From Vallitaleaceae bacterium (GTDB taxonomy: Bacteria > Bacillota > Clostridia > Lachnospirales > Vallitaleaceae): 8,590 nucleotides of DNA. The DNA lies in assembly GCA_027858555.1 (NCBI GenBank), contig JAQICP010000179.1, forward strand, positions 1-8,590, in the 5' to 3' direction. The position numbers and the translations under genes were made by a program. A model generated the notes under the pieces. It saw nothing but the letters and a program-made list of their open reading frames with translations, was not told the DNA's origin and searched no databases. Within the stretch, counting starts at the first letter, position 1; every line of letters starts with the position of its first letter. Below are positions 1 to 7,347 of this stretch, one piece after another.

Positions 1-5
1 TTTTT

Positions 6-34
6 TTGCAAAGTTCTACTAAATTGATTATAAT
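6..34 (+). promoter_or_regulatory. Sigma-A-like promoter for the first transcription unit
   Basis: The -35 candidate TTGCAA (6-11, 4 of 6 consensus bases) is separated by exactly 17 nt from a perfect TATAAT (29-34). The predicted transcription start is near 41, leaving a leader of about 20 nt before the ATG at 63. The T-run at 1-7 could also be the tail of an upstream terminator outside the window. No operator is evident. Confidence 0.6.
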
Positions 35-52
35 AAAGGTAGATAATAATGT

Positions 53-58
53 GAGGTG
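53..58 (+). promoter_or_regulatory. Ribosome binding site that fixes the first gene's start
   Basis: GAGGTG lies 4 nt before the ATG at 63. It supports that ATG over an in-frame TTG at 6, which lies inside the -35 element, upstream of the predicted transcript start, and has no ribosome binding site. Confidence 0.6.
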
Positions 59-62
59 TAAT

Positions 63-1172
63 ATGAAAGATAAAACAGAACCAGAGCTTTTAGAAGAAAC
101 ATTAAAAAGCCAACTACATGAAGCTAAGATGGTATATATCCTTGAAGGACCAATAACCATGTCTCTATATGATACATTAGAAAAATATGATAGTGATCAT
201 CTGGAATTCATGCTTGATGAGCATATAGATATGAGTCAGATCTATACCAAAGCTGAACTCATACTACTCTTAGAGAAAGAATTAACGAATCCTGTCTTTC
301 TAAATACCCTTGATATGGTTATGAAAGAAAAGGAAACTATATTTCTACAGGAATTGGTTGAGCACGAAGTTATTATTGATAATAATTACACACTAAGTCA
401 GATTGATTTCATACTGGATCGTGGTTTGGCGTATGCCTATTATATTGATAATCAATTTGTATATGTCATGCCAGAGGAGATTAAGGCAGCATACAAGCGA
501 TTAAACACAGAAGATGTTGATATTGAAAAAGATACAGTCACTTATATGAATCAGTTCATGGAAGCCACTGTGAATCTATATGGCGCTATCCCCATAAGCG
601 AAGTTCTTAAGATCTATAATCACTTGCATGAAGGTATAGGAGAACCACTAACTAGAGATCAGTTGGATGAATTCTTAAGCATTACATATACCAGCTTGCC
701 AGCCTATATTATCATAGGGGATATACTTGCCCATGAGGTATTTGAGGATGATGATGAGATCGAACGTATGGAAGCCATCCTGCAATTGACGCTACCTTAT
801 TACATGCCAGATGTTCAGACTTATCTGATGTACGCTGACGAATTCTATTATGAACCTAATGAAGCCTACACAGAGATTGAGAATTATCTACGACAGGGTT
901 GGGTGCATAGTGATGATGAAGTTGAAGAAGCCATTGTTGATATCATTATGATGCTCAGACTTGAAGCGGAGGATGGTAACGAGGATACATTGATTAAACA
1001 TATGGAAGACATGGGACTCTTATTCGCTAGTGATGATGCACTAGAAGATTTTTTAAGGATGTATATGGCTTTTGCCAGCAGTACTAGAATGTGGAAGAAT
1101 CATGGATACACAGCAGATGGCGTATTAGAATTAAGCGTTAAAAGTAAGAGGGATCACCTGAAATTGTTATAG
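63..1172 (+). CDS. Acidic, mostly helical protein of unknown function (369 aa)
   Basis: The function is not recognised. The protein is strongly acidic, rich in Asp, Glu and Tyr, has no cysteine, and shows no signal peptide or membrane segment, so it is probably cytoplasmic. Residues 61-74 (start YTKAEL) resemble the short helical hairpins of SAP/Rho-N-like modules. Residues 121-141 look like a beta-hairpin of the winged-helix kind. From about residue 180 the protein appears to be helical repeats. The C-terminal segment has R342, W344, N346 and G348, a pattern I associate with helical regions of clostridial SEC-C/YecA-like proteins, but no cysteine-based SEC-C metal motif is present. That resemblance is from memory and weak. 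The gene is first in an apparent operon, 45 nt before the receiver-hemerythrin gene. The start at 63 is chosen from the promoter and ribosome binding site. Confidence 0.75.
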   Translation: MKDKTEPELLEETLKSQLHEAKMVYILEGPITMSLYDTLEKYDSDHLEFMLDEHIDMSQIYTKAELILLLEKELTNPVFLNTLDMVMKEKETIFLQELVEHEVIIDNNYTLSQIDFILDRGLAYAYYIDNQFVYVMPEEIKAAYKRLNTEDVDIEKDTVTYMNQFMEATVNLYGAIPISEVLKIYNHLHEGIGEPLTRDQLDEFLSITYTSLPAYIIIGDILAHEVFEDDDEIERMEAILQLTLPYYMPDVQTYLMYADEFYYEPNEAYTEIENYLRQGWVHSDDEVEEAIVDIIMMLRLEAEDGNEDTLIKHMEDMGLLFASDDALEDFLRMYMAFASSTRMWKNHGYTADGVLELSVKSKRDHLKLL

Positions 1173-1217
1173 TATCTGTACAATACAATTAATGATGATA
1201 TAGAACGGGAGAGATAG

Positions 1218-2060
1218 ATGAATAAGATAGCAATCTTTGAAGATACCAATATACTGAAAATGAGAATTGTGAATATATTGATGGACCATGGCTACAGCGA
1301 GATAGATTATATCAAATCGACGCTAATTAACATGAAAACATCAAGATACGTGATAGAAGATGTGAGGCTATTGATAATAGATCTGGATAATTATAGCAGT
1401 GACCCGATAGCGTATATCGCTGGGTTCCGAGCAGTTGAAGAGCAATATCATATACCGATTATAGCACTCAGTAAGAGTTCAGATATATCGGATCTGAAAA
1501 AAGCTTTAGTAGCAGGTTGTACTGATTTTATATTAAAGCCATTTACAGATGATACCTTACTTATGAAAGCACAACGAAGTCTAGGCGCTTTACCAGAAGG
1601 TGGCAGTTCATTAGATCAATACCGAAGTTCTAGTGATGTGCTTAGTGAAGACGAAGGCTTGTTGGTTTGGATCAAAGATTATGAAATCGGCGTGGAAGAG
1701 ATAGATCAAGAGCATAAAGAAATCATACAAGAATTCGAAAAATTATATCAACTTATGAAAGAAGGATTAGGTCACGAATACTATAATGAGTTGATAGACT
1801 ACTTAACTAATTACGTGAACTGGCATTTTGATCATGAAGAAGAATTACAGAAATCTATATCATACCCTCATCAAGAAGAACATCATAGGATTCACGAAGA
1901 ATTAAAAAGCAGTATCTTAACTATTGCTAAAGAGCATAAAGATAAAGTTATTACTAACGCTGACTTAATCAAAATTAATATATTTCTAAAAAACTGGCTG
2001 ATACACCATATATTGATGGAAGACAGAAAGATAGCTGAGTATATCAAGAATGAAAAGTAA
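1218..2060 (+). CDS. Response regulator receiver-hemerythrin fusion protein
   Basis: This 280-residue protein has two domains. Residues 3-122 form a CheY-like receiver: acidic pair E8/D9, probable phospho-acceptor D55 at the end of a hydrophobic strand, S85 at the switch position and the conserved K107-P108. Residues about 148-277 form a bacteriohemerythrin domain with all seven expected diiron ligands: H166, H203, E207, H222, H226, H264 and D269, including the HFxxEE and YPxxxxHxxxH signatures. Hemerythrins bind O2 reversibly and some respond to NO or redox state. The fusion suggests a phosphorylation-coupled oxygen or redox sensor, or oxygen-handling protein, in an anaerobe. There is no DNA-binding, GGDEF or methyl-accepting output domain, and no partner kinase in the window. 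GGGAGAG at 1207-1213 serves the ATG. The next gene starts 29 nt downstream. Domain calls are firm; the signalling role is inferred. Confidence 0.93.
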   Translation: MNKIAIFEDTNILKMRIVNILMDHGYSEIDYIKSTLINMKTSRYVIEDVRLLIIDLDNYSSDPIAYIAGFRAVEEQYHIPIIALSKSSDISDLKKALVAGCTDFILKPFTDDTLLMKAQRSLGALPEGGSSLDQYRSSSDVLSEDEGLLVWIKDYEIGVEEIDQEHKEIIQEFEKLYQLMKEGLGHEYYNELIDYLTNYVNWHFDHEEELQKSISYPHQEEHHRIHEELKSSILTIAKEHKDKVITNADLIKINIFLKNWLIHHILMEDRKIAEYIKNEK

Positions 2061-2089
2061 GGACTGGTAAATAACAAGGGGAGACATTT

Positions 2090-3406
2090 ATGAGTATAAC
2101 CTTATATAAAAACGCACATATCATACAGGGTAATCAGCATGCATCAATGATAGAAAATGGCGCCATCATCGTAGATGAAAAAGGCGTCATAATGTATGTG
2201 GGAGCAACCAGCAATATGCCAGAGGACTCGTATGACAAAGTCATCGAGTTGAATAATGCTTATGTCATGCCAGGGCTGATTAATACCCATGCCCACTATT
2301 TTAATAGCGGCAAGCCTATGAACAATTTTCCTGAGGCACTGGTTAGATTATCCGAATGGTTTCTAACAACGTGGATTGGGAAGATCTATCTTAAGAACGT
2401 CTATAGACGTAATTATAGAACGGCGGTTAATGCCGGTATTACCACAGTCAGAGATACGGGGTCATTTTACTATAATGATATCAGTTGTAGAGACTATTAT
2501 ATTAAAAAATCTAAAAAGAAGCCAAGGAAACGGCAGATAGGTCCAAGGATTATTGCTTGTGGCAGAATGATTACAGCCACAGGTGGCCATGGTTATTATT
2601 TTCCAGATAGAAGAGTGGCGGATAATCCATGGGATGACCGCAAAGCTGTACGAGAAACAATCATACATGAAGTGGATCAGATTAAGATCTGTAATACTGA
2701 GGGCGTATCAGATGCTACCTTCATCGGAGAAGCTGGCAAAGTATCTATGACGGTGGAAGAGATAGCTGCGGCATGCAGTGATGCCCATAGTCGCAACAAA
2801 CTTGTCGCAACCCACTGTGAAAGCACAGAAGGCCTTGTACGGGCTTTACTCGGAGGTGTTGACACAATTGAGCATGGTGCAGAGATTCCACCTGAAATGA
2901 TACCTTTATTCCTTCATAACCCACTAGCACTTAGAGGCTATACTTGTCTGGTGCCGACACTGTCAGCATTTTTCATACCTGATCTTGAGCACAAATTAAA
3001 ACCAACAGAGGCTAATCATGTTATTATAGAAAATACAAAAATAATAGGGGAGAGTATCAAAGCAGGTTTTATAACCGCCTTGAAAAATGCCATACCAATC
3101 GGTGTAGGCAATGATGCCTCAGTTCCTAGAGTCACCCATTATGATCTATATAAAGAACTATTATACATGCAGAAATTCAGCAACCTGACCAACCAAGCAC
3201 TCATTCATATGGCCACAGCAGGTAATGCTCAGATACTAGATGTGGCACAGATTACAGGGTCACTGGAAGTAGGTAAATCAGCGGATTTTATGGTACTAGA
3301 TCATAATCCATTAGAGGACCTGCATCATCTCTACAAACCACGACATGTGGTAGCTAGAGGCAACTTTATTAAGAAACCGAAGTTTAAAGTATATAAGAAA
3401 GTGTAA
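2090..3406 (+). CDS. Metal-dependent amidohydrolase (imidazolonepropionase/prolidase-like)
   Basis: This 438-residue cytoplasmic hydrolase has the amidohydrolase-superfamily layout. A beta-sandwich N-terminus (1-60) leads into a TIM barrel that opens with the HxH metal motif (H67, H69). K199 is the likely carbamylated lysine, followed by metal ligands H242 (THCES) and H262 (EHG), and catalytic D342 in GVGNDAS. The C-terminal sandwich returns near residues 390-430 with the typical GSLEVGKSADF segment. The family hydrolyses C-N bonds of cyclic amides, dipeptides or related compounds; the substrate cannot be read from sequence. An odd feature is a very basic patch at residues 139-148, just before the conserved GPR. 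AAGGGGAG at 2076-2083 supports this start. It is the third gene of the unit opened at position 6 and is followed within 6 nt by a terminator. Its link to the hemerythrin protein is unknown. Confidence 0.9.
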   Translation: MSITLYKNAHIIQGNQHASMIENGAIIVDEKGVIMYVGATSNMPEDSYDKVIELNNAYVMPGLINTHAHYFNSGKPMNNFPEALVRLSEWFLTTWIGKIYLKNVYRRNYRTAVNAGITTVRDTGSFYYNDISCRDYYIKKSKKKPRKRQIGPRIIACGRMITATGGHGYYFPDRRVADNPWDDRKAVRETIIHEVDQIKICNTEGVSDATFIGEAGKVSMTVEEIAAACSDAHSRNKLVATHCESTEGLVRALLGGVDTIEHGAEIPPEMIPLFLHNPLALRGYTCLVPTLSAFFIPDLEHKLKPTEANHVIIENTKIIGESIKAGFITALKNAIPIGVGNDASVPRVTHYDLYKELLYMQKFSNLTNQALIHMATAGNAQILDVAQITGSLEVGKSADFMVLDHNPLEDLHHLYKPRHVVARGNFIKKPKFKVYKKV

Positions 3407-3411
3407 CTTTG

Positions 3412-3444
3412 CCCATAAGATTTTGATAGTCTTATGGGTTTTTT
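3412..3444 (+). terminator. Rho-independent terminator closing the first unit
   Basis: A perfect 9-bp stem, CCCATAAGA (3412-3420) with TCTTATGGG (3430-3438), has a 9-nt loop and is followed by six T residues (3439-3444). It starts 5 nt after the amidohydrolase stop codon and separates this unit from the glycosidase genes. Confidence 0.9.
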
Positions 3445-3468
3445 GATGTAATTTGTGCCTATTATTTA

Positions 3469-3499
3469 TTGACTTAAAGCGTACTTTATGGTCTATACT
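3469..3499 (+). promoter_or_regulatory. Probable promoter of the GH3-GH5 unit
   Basis: TTGACT (3469-3474) and TATACT (3494-3499) each match 5 of 6 consensus bases, but the spacer is 19 nt, longer than ideal, so activator help or weak basal activity is possible. The predicted start is near 3506. A terminator lies just upstream and a strong ribosome binding site (AAAGGAGAT, 3532-3540) downstream. Confidence 0.5.
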
Positions 3500-3503
3500 T
3501 ATG

Positions 3504-3518
3504 TTAATAGTATATTAA
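3504..3518. promoter_or_regulatory. Candidate operator: inverted repeat at the GH3 transcription start
   Basis: TTAATA (3504-3509) and TATTAA (3513-3518) are perfect inverted arms around a 3-nt centre, placed at the predicted transcription start. Its position suits a repressor, but it is AT-only in an AT-rich region, so chance is possible. Confidence 0.3.
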
Positions 3519-3545
3519 TATCACAGACTTGAAAGGAGATATTGC

Positions 3546-5609
3546 ATGAAATACACAAAAGCATATCGCATGAAGTGGGACGAGAAAGCTAATTCAATTG
3601 TTCAGAAGTTAAGCCTAAAGGAGAAGGTATCACTAATGGGTGGGACTATGACATTTCAAGAAGAGATGGACAATATGGTCACTGACCCTAGTAAACATTA
3701 TAATTACAAACCATACTTAGCAGGAGGGCTGGCGGCTTATGATGTGCCACCTATGTTGTTTTGTGATGGTCCAAGAGGTCTGGTATGTGGTAACGGTGAG
3801 ACAACTAGCTTTCCTGTGAGTATGCTCAGAGGTGCTAGTTTTGACAACGAGCTTGAAGTAAAGATTGGACAAGCGATAGGTAAGGAAATCAGAGCGTATG
3901 GCGGCAATTATTTTGGTGGCGTCTGTATTAATCTGCCTTATAATCCAGGTTGGGGTAGAAGTCAGGAAACCTACGGTGAGGAATCATTTCATCTAGGTGC
4001 CATGGGTTCAGCTTTAGTAAAGGGTATACAAGAGGAAGATGTAATTGCGTGTATCAAACATTACGCTTTCAATCAGATGGAAAATGCCCGCTTTGAGGTC
4101 AGTGTTGAATGTGATAAGAGAACGGAACGAGAAGTGTACTTGTCACATTTTAAGACGTGTATTGATGCAGGGGCTGGTAGTGTGATGAGTTCGTATAATA
4201 GATATCAAGGTACCTATTGTGGTCATCATGATTACTTGTTGAATGAAGTCCTAAAAGACGAATGGGGCTTTGATGGATTTGTCATCAGTGATTTCTACTG
4301 GGGTATTAAAGACACCGTTGAAGCGGCTAATGGGGGGCAAAATATTGAGATGGCCCATACGTCATTTTTCGGCGATCAACTGATCAAGGCAGTTAAAGAA
4401 GGCTTGGTGTCTGAAAGTAAAATAGACGACGCAGCGCATCGAATTATTAGAACTTTAATGGCTTTTAACGGGGAAGAACATACTGAAAACAGGGCTGTAC
4501 TAGCCTGCGACGAACATGTCGCCTTAGCACTTGAAAGTGCCAGAAAAGGGATTACTTTGTTGAAGAATGAAGGCAGTGTGCTACCTCTTGATGCAGAAAC
4601 TACCAAAAATATATTGGTGGTAGGTGAATTGGCAAAAGCTGATATAACTGGCGATCAAGGTTCTAGTTGGGTTCGGCCACCATATCTTGTGACGGTTCTT
4701 GAAGGAATTAGTAAGGTTAATGAGCTTACACGGGTTACCTTTGATGATGGCAAAGATATAGAAAAAACAAAACAGTTGGCAGCAGACAACGATGCAGTTG
4801 TATTTGTTGTGGGCTATAACCATGATGATGAAGGTGAATATGTGCCATTTGACGATGCAGAAGGTCATTCAGGTTCAATGGGAGGAGATCGACGTGAGAG
4901 CTTAGGCTTACATGATAAAGACATTGAATTGATTAAAACAGTAGGACCAATCAACGAGCAATCTATCGTTGTTCTAATTGGTGGTAACACCATCATGATG
5001 ACTGAGTGGGAAGCAGATGTCAGTGGTATCATCATGGCTTATTATCCAGGTATGGAAGGCGGAAGAGCCATAGCGGAGATACTATATGGCAAAGTTAATC
5101 CAAGCGGTAAATTACCCTATGTGATTCCATATAAAGAAACAGACCTACCACAAGTGGACTGGCATGCAACTGTGCAACATTATGACTATTATCATGGCTA
5201 TGCCAAGTTAGAAAAAGAAGGCGTTAAGCCACTTAGACCGTACGGTTTTGGCTTATCATACACCACTTTTGATATAACAGATGCTAAGTTCAACGTTGAA
5301 GACGGGGATCTTAAGGCGTCTTGTACCGTTAAAAACACTGGTAGCCTAGGAGGAACAGAAGTGGTTCAATTATACGTAGGATTTGGTGAGTCAGCAATAG
5401 ATCGACCAGTCAAATTACTACGTGGCTTCACACGAGTTGAACTAAATCCTGGTGAAACAGCAACGGCAGTGATTACTTGCCCTATTGAAAGCCTAAGCTA
5501 TTACAACGAAGAAATGAATCAGATGATGGTAGAGTCCATGACTTACGAAGCTTATATAGGCAGTTCCTCTGATAATTCAGATCTCATTAAAGGATCATTT
5601 GTACTATAG
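3546..5609 (+). CDS. Glycoside hydrolase family 3 beta-glycosidase (beta-glucosidase-like)
   Basis: This 687-residue enzyme has the usual three-domain GH3 layout. The N-terminal barrel (about 15-310) contains DGPRG (D74, R77) and KHYAFNQ (K171, H172) for substrate binding, and the retaining nucleophile D249 in VISDF. The alpha/beta sandwich (about 335-555) should supply the acid/base Glu. The usual EGxDR signature reads GGDR at 447-450, so that Glu is more likely among E429, E431 or E439. A fibronectin type III-like domain occupies about 575-685. There is no signal peptide, so the enzyme probably cleaves imported beta-linked oligosaccharides in the cytoplasm. Exact specificity (glucoside, xyloside or other) is not readable. 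It is the first gene of a two-gene unit, 43 nt before a GH5-type gene. The length is normal for the family and the start has a strong ribosome binding site. Confidence 0.93.
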   Translation: MKYTKAYRMKWDEKANSIVQKLSLKEKVSLMGGTMTFQEEMDNMVTDPSKHYNYKPYLAGGLAAYDVPPMLFCDGPRGLVCGNGETTSFPVSMLRGASFDNELEVKIGQAIGKEIRAYGGNYFGGVCINLPYNPGWGRSQETYGEESFHLGAMGSALVKGIQEEDVIACIKHYAFNQMENARFEVSVECDKRTEREVYLSHFKTCIDAGAGSVMSSYNRYQGTYCGHHDYLLNEVLKDEWGFDGFVISDFYWGIKDTVEAANGGQNIEMAHTSFFGDQLIKAVKEGLVSESKIDDAAHRIIRTLMAFNGEEHTENRAVLACDEHVALALESARKGITLLKNEGSVLPLDAETTKNILVVGELAKADITGDQGSSWVRPPYLVTVLEGISKVNELTRVTFDDGKDIEKTKQLAADNDAVVFVVGYNHDDEGEYVPFDDAEGHSGSMGGDRRESLGLHDKDIELIKTVGPINEQSIVVLIGGNTIMMTEWEADVSGIIMAYYPGMEGGRAIAEILYGKVNPSGKLPYVIPYKETDLPQVDWHATVQHYDYYHGYAKLEKEGVKPLRPYGFGLSYTTFDITDAKFNVEDGDLKASCTVKNTGSLGGTEVVQLYVGFGESAIDRPVKLLRGFTRVELNPGETATAVITCPIESLSYYNEEMNQMMVESMTYEAYIGSSSDNSDLIKGSFVL

Positions 5610-5652
5610 TAACTAGAGTGGTGCCAGAATTGTAAGTCAACAGGAGGTAATA

Positions 5653-7131
5653 ATGGAACTATTGAAAGTAGATGGAAGAGATATCATTAATGAATCTAAT
5701 GAAAAAATCATGCTTAGAGGCACTTGTACAGGTGGATGGATGAACATGGAGAATTTCATCAACGGCTATCCAGGGACAGAAGCTAATCTTAGAGAATTGA
5801 TGCAAGGGACACTTGGCAACGAAGATGGGGTAAACCTTGGTACATACTTTTTTGATGAAATGGTTGATGTCTTCTTGAACGAAGATGATTACCGTTTTAT
5901 AGCAGAAAGCGGTGCTAATTGTGTCAGACTAGATATGAATTATCGGCATTTTGAGGATGATGAAAATCCCTTCGTTTATAAAGAGGCCGGGTTTAAGCTT
6001 TTAGACAAAGCCCTTGATTACTGTAAAAAATACAACCTATACGCCATACTTGATATGCATGCGGTACAGGGGTGGCAGAATTCTCACTGGCATAGTGATA
6101 ACGTATGGGGTGTATCCTTACTATGGCGTGATAAGTTATACCAAGATAGGTTTTACGCCTTATGGCAGGCTATAGCACGCCGTTATGTGGATCGTAATGA
6201 ACTAGCTGGTTATGAGCTTATGAATGAGCCATGTTCTAATACAAAGATTGGCGATTTTCCTTATAACTGCTATGAGAATTATAAGTCTGACAGTGCGCGT
6301 TTCAACAAAGTCAACCGCACAGCAGTAGAGAAGATTAGAGAAGTAGACACCCGCCATATGATATTTATTGAAGGTGATTACTATGGACATGTCTTTAAAG
6401 GCATGGAAAAACCATGGGATGACAATCTGGTATATTCTAGTCACGATTATATGGTGTCTGGATTTGGCCCAGGGGTCTACCCGGGTCCATTTAAGCAATT
6501 AAGAAACGATCAGATTGACCTTGCAGGTGATTGGAATTACGAGAAGCAACTAAACCATATCAAAGAGACAGAAGGTTATAAGTTCGCAGTAGAACATAAC
6601 GTGCCATTATGGGTCGGTGAATTCGGATCACAGTACAACACAGGTGATGAGGACATGACTTACAGGCTGTTATCAATGGATGATCAGTTGAAGGCATATA
6701 ATGAACTGGGCATCCATTGGACCACATGGACCTACAAAGACTGTGGCGTTATGGGGTGGGTGACGGTGTCACCTGAGAGTGATTATATGAAAGTCATAGA
6801 GCCGATACAGGAGATGAAACGGGTACTGGCAGCTGAGAATTTCACAGGTTGGAGAGCCGAGTCACCTGGTAAAGATATGGTAAGGCAGATGACCGGACTC
6901 ATGGAAGGCTTAATCCAAAATCCAGCCATTAACCATGAAACCAACATGCGCTGTCTCAGTAATTCCCTACTCACAGGATACGCGGCAGGATTGTTGCAAC
7001 CTGAATATGTCAGCCTATTCAAAGATTATAATCAGGCAGATATCAGACGTGTTTTGAATTCATTTTCATTCAAAGCATGTGACGTTAATGAAAGATACCT
7101 TGAAGTTCTGAAAAAAAGAATTATGGAATAA
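5653..7131 (+). CDS. Glycoside hydrolase family 5-type enzyme with C-terminal extension
   Basis: This 492-residue protein shows the clan GH-A/GH5 barrel pattern: LRG start near 21-23, R92 in VRLD, H136 in LDMH, acid/base E192 in LMNEP, H264 and Y266 in SSHDY, nucleophile E323 in WVGEFG, and aromatic W359 near the barrel end. GH5 enzymes hydrolyse beta-1,4 or beta-1,3 glucans, mannans or glucosides with retention. The subfamily and substrate are not assigned. There is no signal peptide, unlike secreted cellulases, so it probably works in the cytoplasm with the GH3 enzyme encoded 43 nt upstream. Residues about 400-492 lie beyond the barrel and look helical, with no recognised carbohydrate-binding module. 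AGGAGG at 5642-5647 precedes the ATG. No convincing terminator follows it. Confidence 0.88.
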   Translation: MELLKVDGRDIINESNEKIMLRGTCTGGWMNMENFINGYPGTEANLRELMQGTLGNEDGVNLGTYFFDEMVDVFLNEDDYRFIAESGANCVRLDMNYRHFEDDENPFVYKEAGFKLLDKALDYCKKYNLYAILDMHAVQGWQNSHWHSDNVWGVSLLWRDKLYQDRFYALWQAIARRYVDRNELAGYELMNEPCSNTKIGDFPYNCYENYKSDSARFNKVNRTAVEKIREVDTRHMIFIEGDYYGHVFKGMEKPWDDNLVYSSHDYMVSGFGPGVYPGPFKQLRNDQIDLAGDWNYEKQLNHIKETEGYKFAVEHNVPLWVGEFGSQYNTGDEDMTYRLLSMDDQLKAYNELGIHWTTWTYKDCGVMGWVTVSPESDYMKVIEPIQEMKRVLAAENFTGWRAESPGKDMVRQMTGLMEGLIQNPAINHETNMRCLSNSLLTGYAAGLLQPEYVSLFKDYNQADIRRVLNSFSFKACDVNERYLEVLKKRIME

Positions 7132-7195
7132 TTAACGTAATTATATGATGTTTCTCCTTAATGTTATAAAATGTTCATATATTATACATAAATCA
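7132..7195. other. AT-rich spacer after the GH5 gene
   Basis: This stretch is very AT-rich and holds no ORF, no strong hairpin with a T-tail and no convincing promoter. The CTCCTT at 7154-7159 would be a ribosome binding site on the - strand, but no start codon sits at the right distance. Part of the 332-nt region before the isochorismatase start. Confidence 0.5.
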
Positions 7196-7224
7196 TTGAA
7201 AAAACAGTGAGTTTGGCGTATAAT
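7196..7224 (+). promoter_or_regulatory. Strong sigma-A-like promoter of the leader region
   Basis: TTGAAA (7196-7201) and perfect TATAAT (7219-7224) have the ideal 17-nt spacing, the best promoter in the window. Transcription should start near 7231, giving about 145 nt to the end of the terminator at 7376. It drives the 30-codon ORF and, by readthrough, the isochorismatase-family gene. Confidence 0.75.
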
Positions 7225-7254
7225 GGGCATAGGCTAATTAAGGGGAAACTACAT

Positions 7255-7347
7255 ATGCGCTATAGAGAAAATGCAATTGTTCAAAATGCTAAAAATACAG
7301 ATCACCTGTTTGTAGGTGACCTATGCAATAATATTATAGTAAGTTAG
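7255..7347 (+). CDS. Putative 30-residue leader peptide or small protein
   Basis: ATG at 7255 is preceded by AGGGG (7241-7245) at 9 nt and runs 30 codons to a TAG at 7345-7347. The peptide begins MRYREN, contains five Asn and one Cys (C24), and shows no membrane segment or signal peptide and no run of identical regulatory codons such as Trp or His. Its stop codon ends on the first base of the following terminator stem, so a ribosome finishing the ORF would mask that stem. The complete set of promoter, ribosome binding site, short ORF and terminator suggests either a leader peptide controlling the next gene or a free-standing small gene. No homologue is recognised. Confidence 0.45.
   Translation: MRYRENAIVQNAKNTDHLFVGDLCNNIIVS
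7302..7319 (+). ncRNA. Hairpin inside the leader transcript
   Basis: TCACCT (7302-7307) and AGGTGA (7314-7319) form a perfect 6-bp stem with a 6-nt loop inside codons 16-22 of the small ORF. It lies 27 nt before the terminator stem, as a pause or anti-antiterminator hairpin might. No known riboswitch class is recognised. Confidence 0.4.

Noticed and set aside
6..62. TTG start at 6 adding 19 residues to the first protein
   Set aside because: It overlaps the -35 element, lies upstream of the predicted transcript start and has no ribosome binding site.
1892..2077. Minus-strand ORF opposite the hemerythrin domain
   Set aside because: It lies opposite a confidently identified domain and shows no recognisable motif or upstream ribosome binding site.
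4376..4868. Two minus-strand ORFs opposite the GH3 gene
   Set aside because: They overlap each other and a clear GH3 coding region, and show no motif or promoter.
6202..7022. Minus-strand ORFs opposite the GH5 gene
   Set aside because: They are antisense shadows of a strong coding region with no supporting signals.
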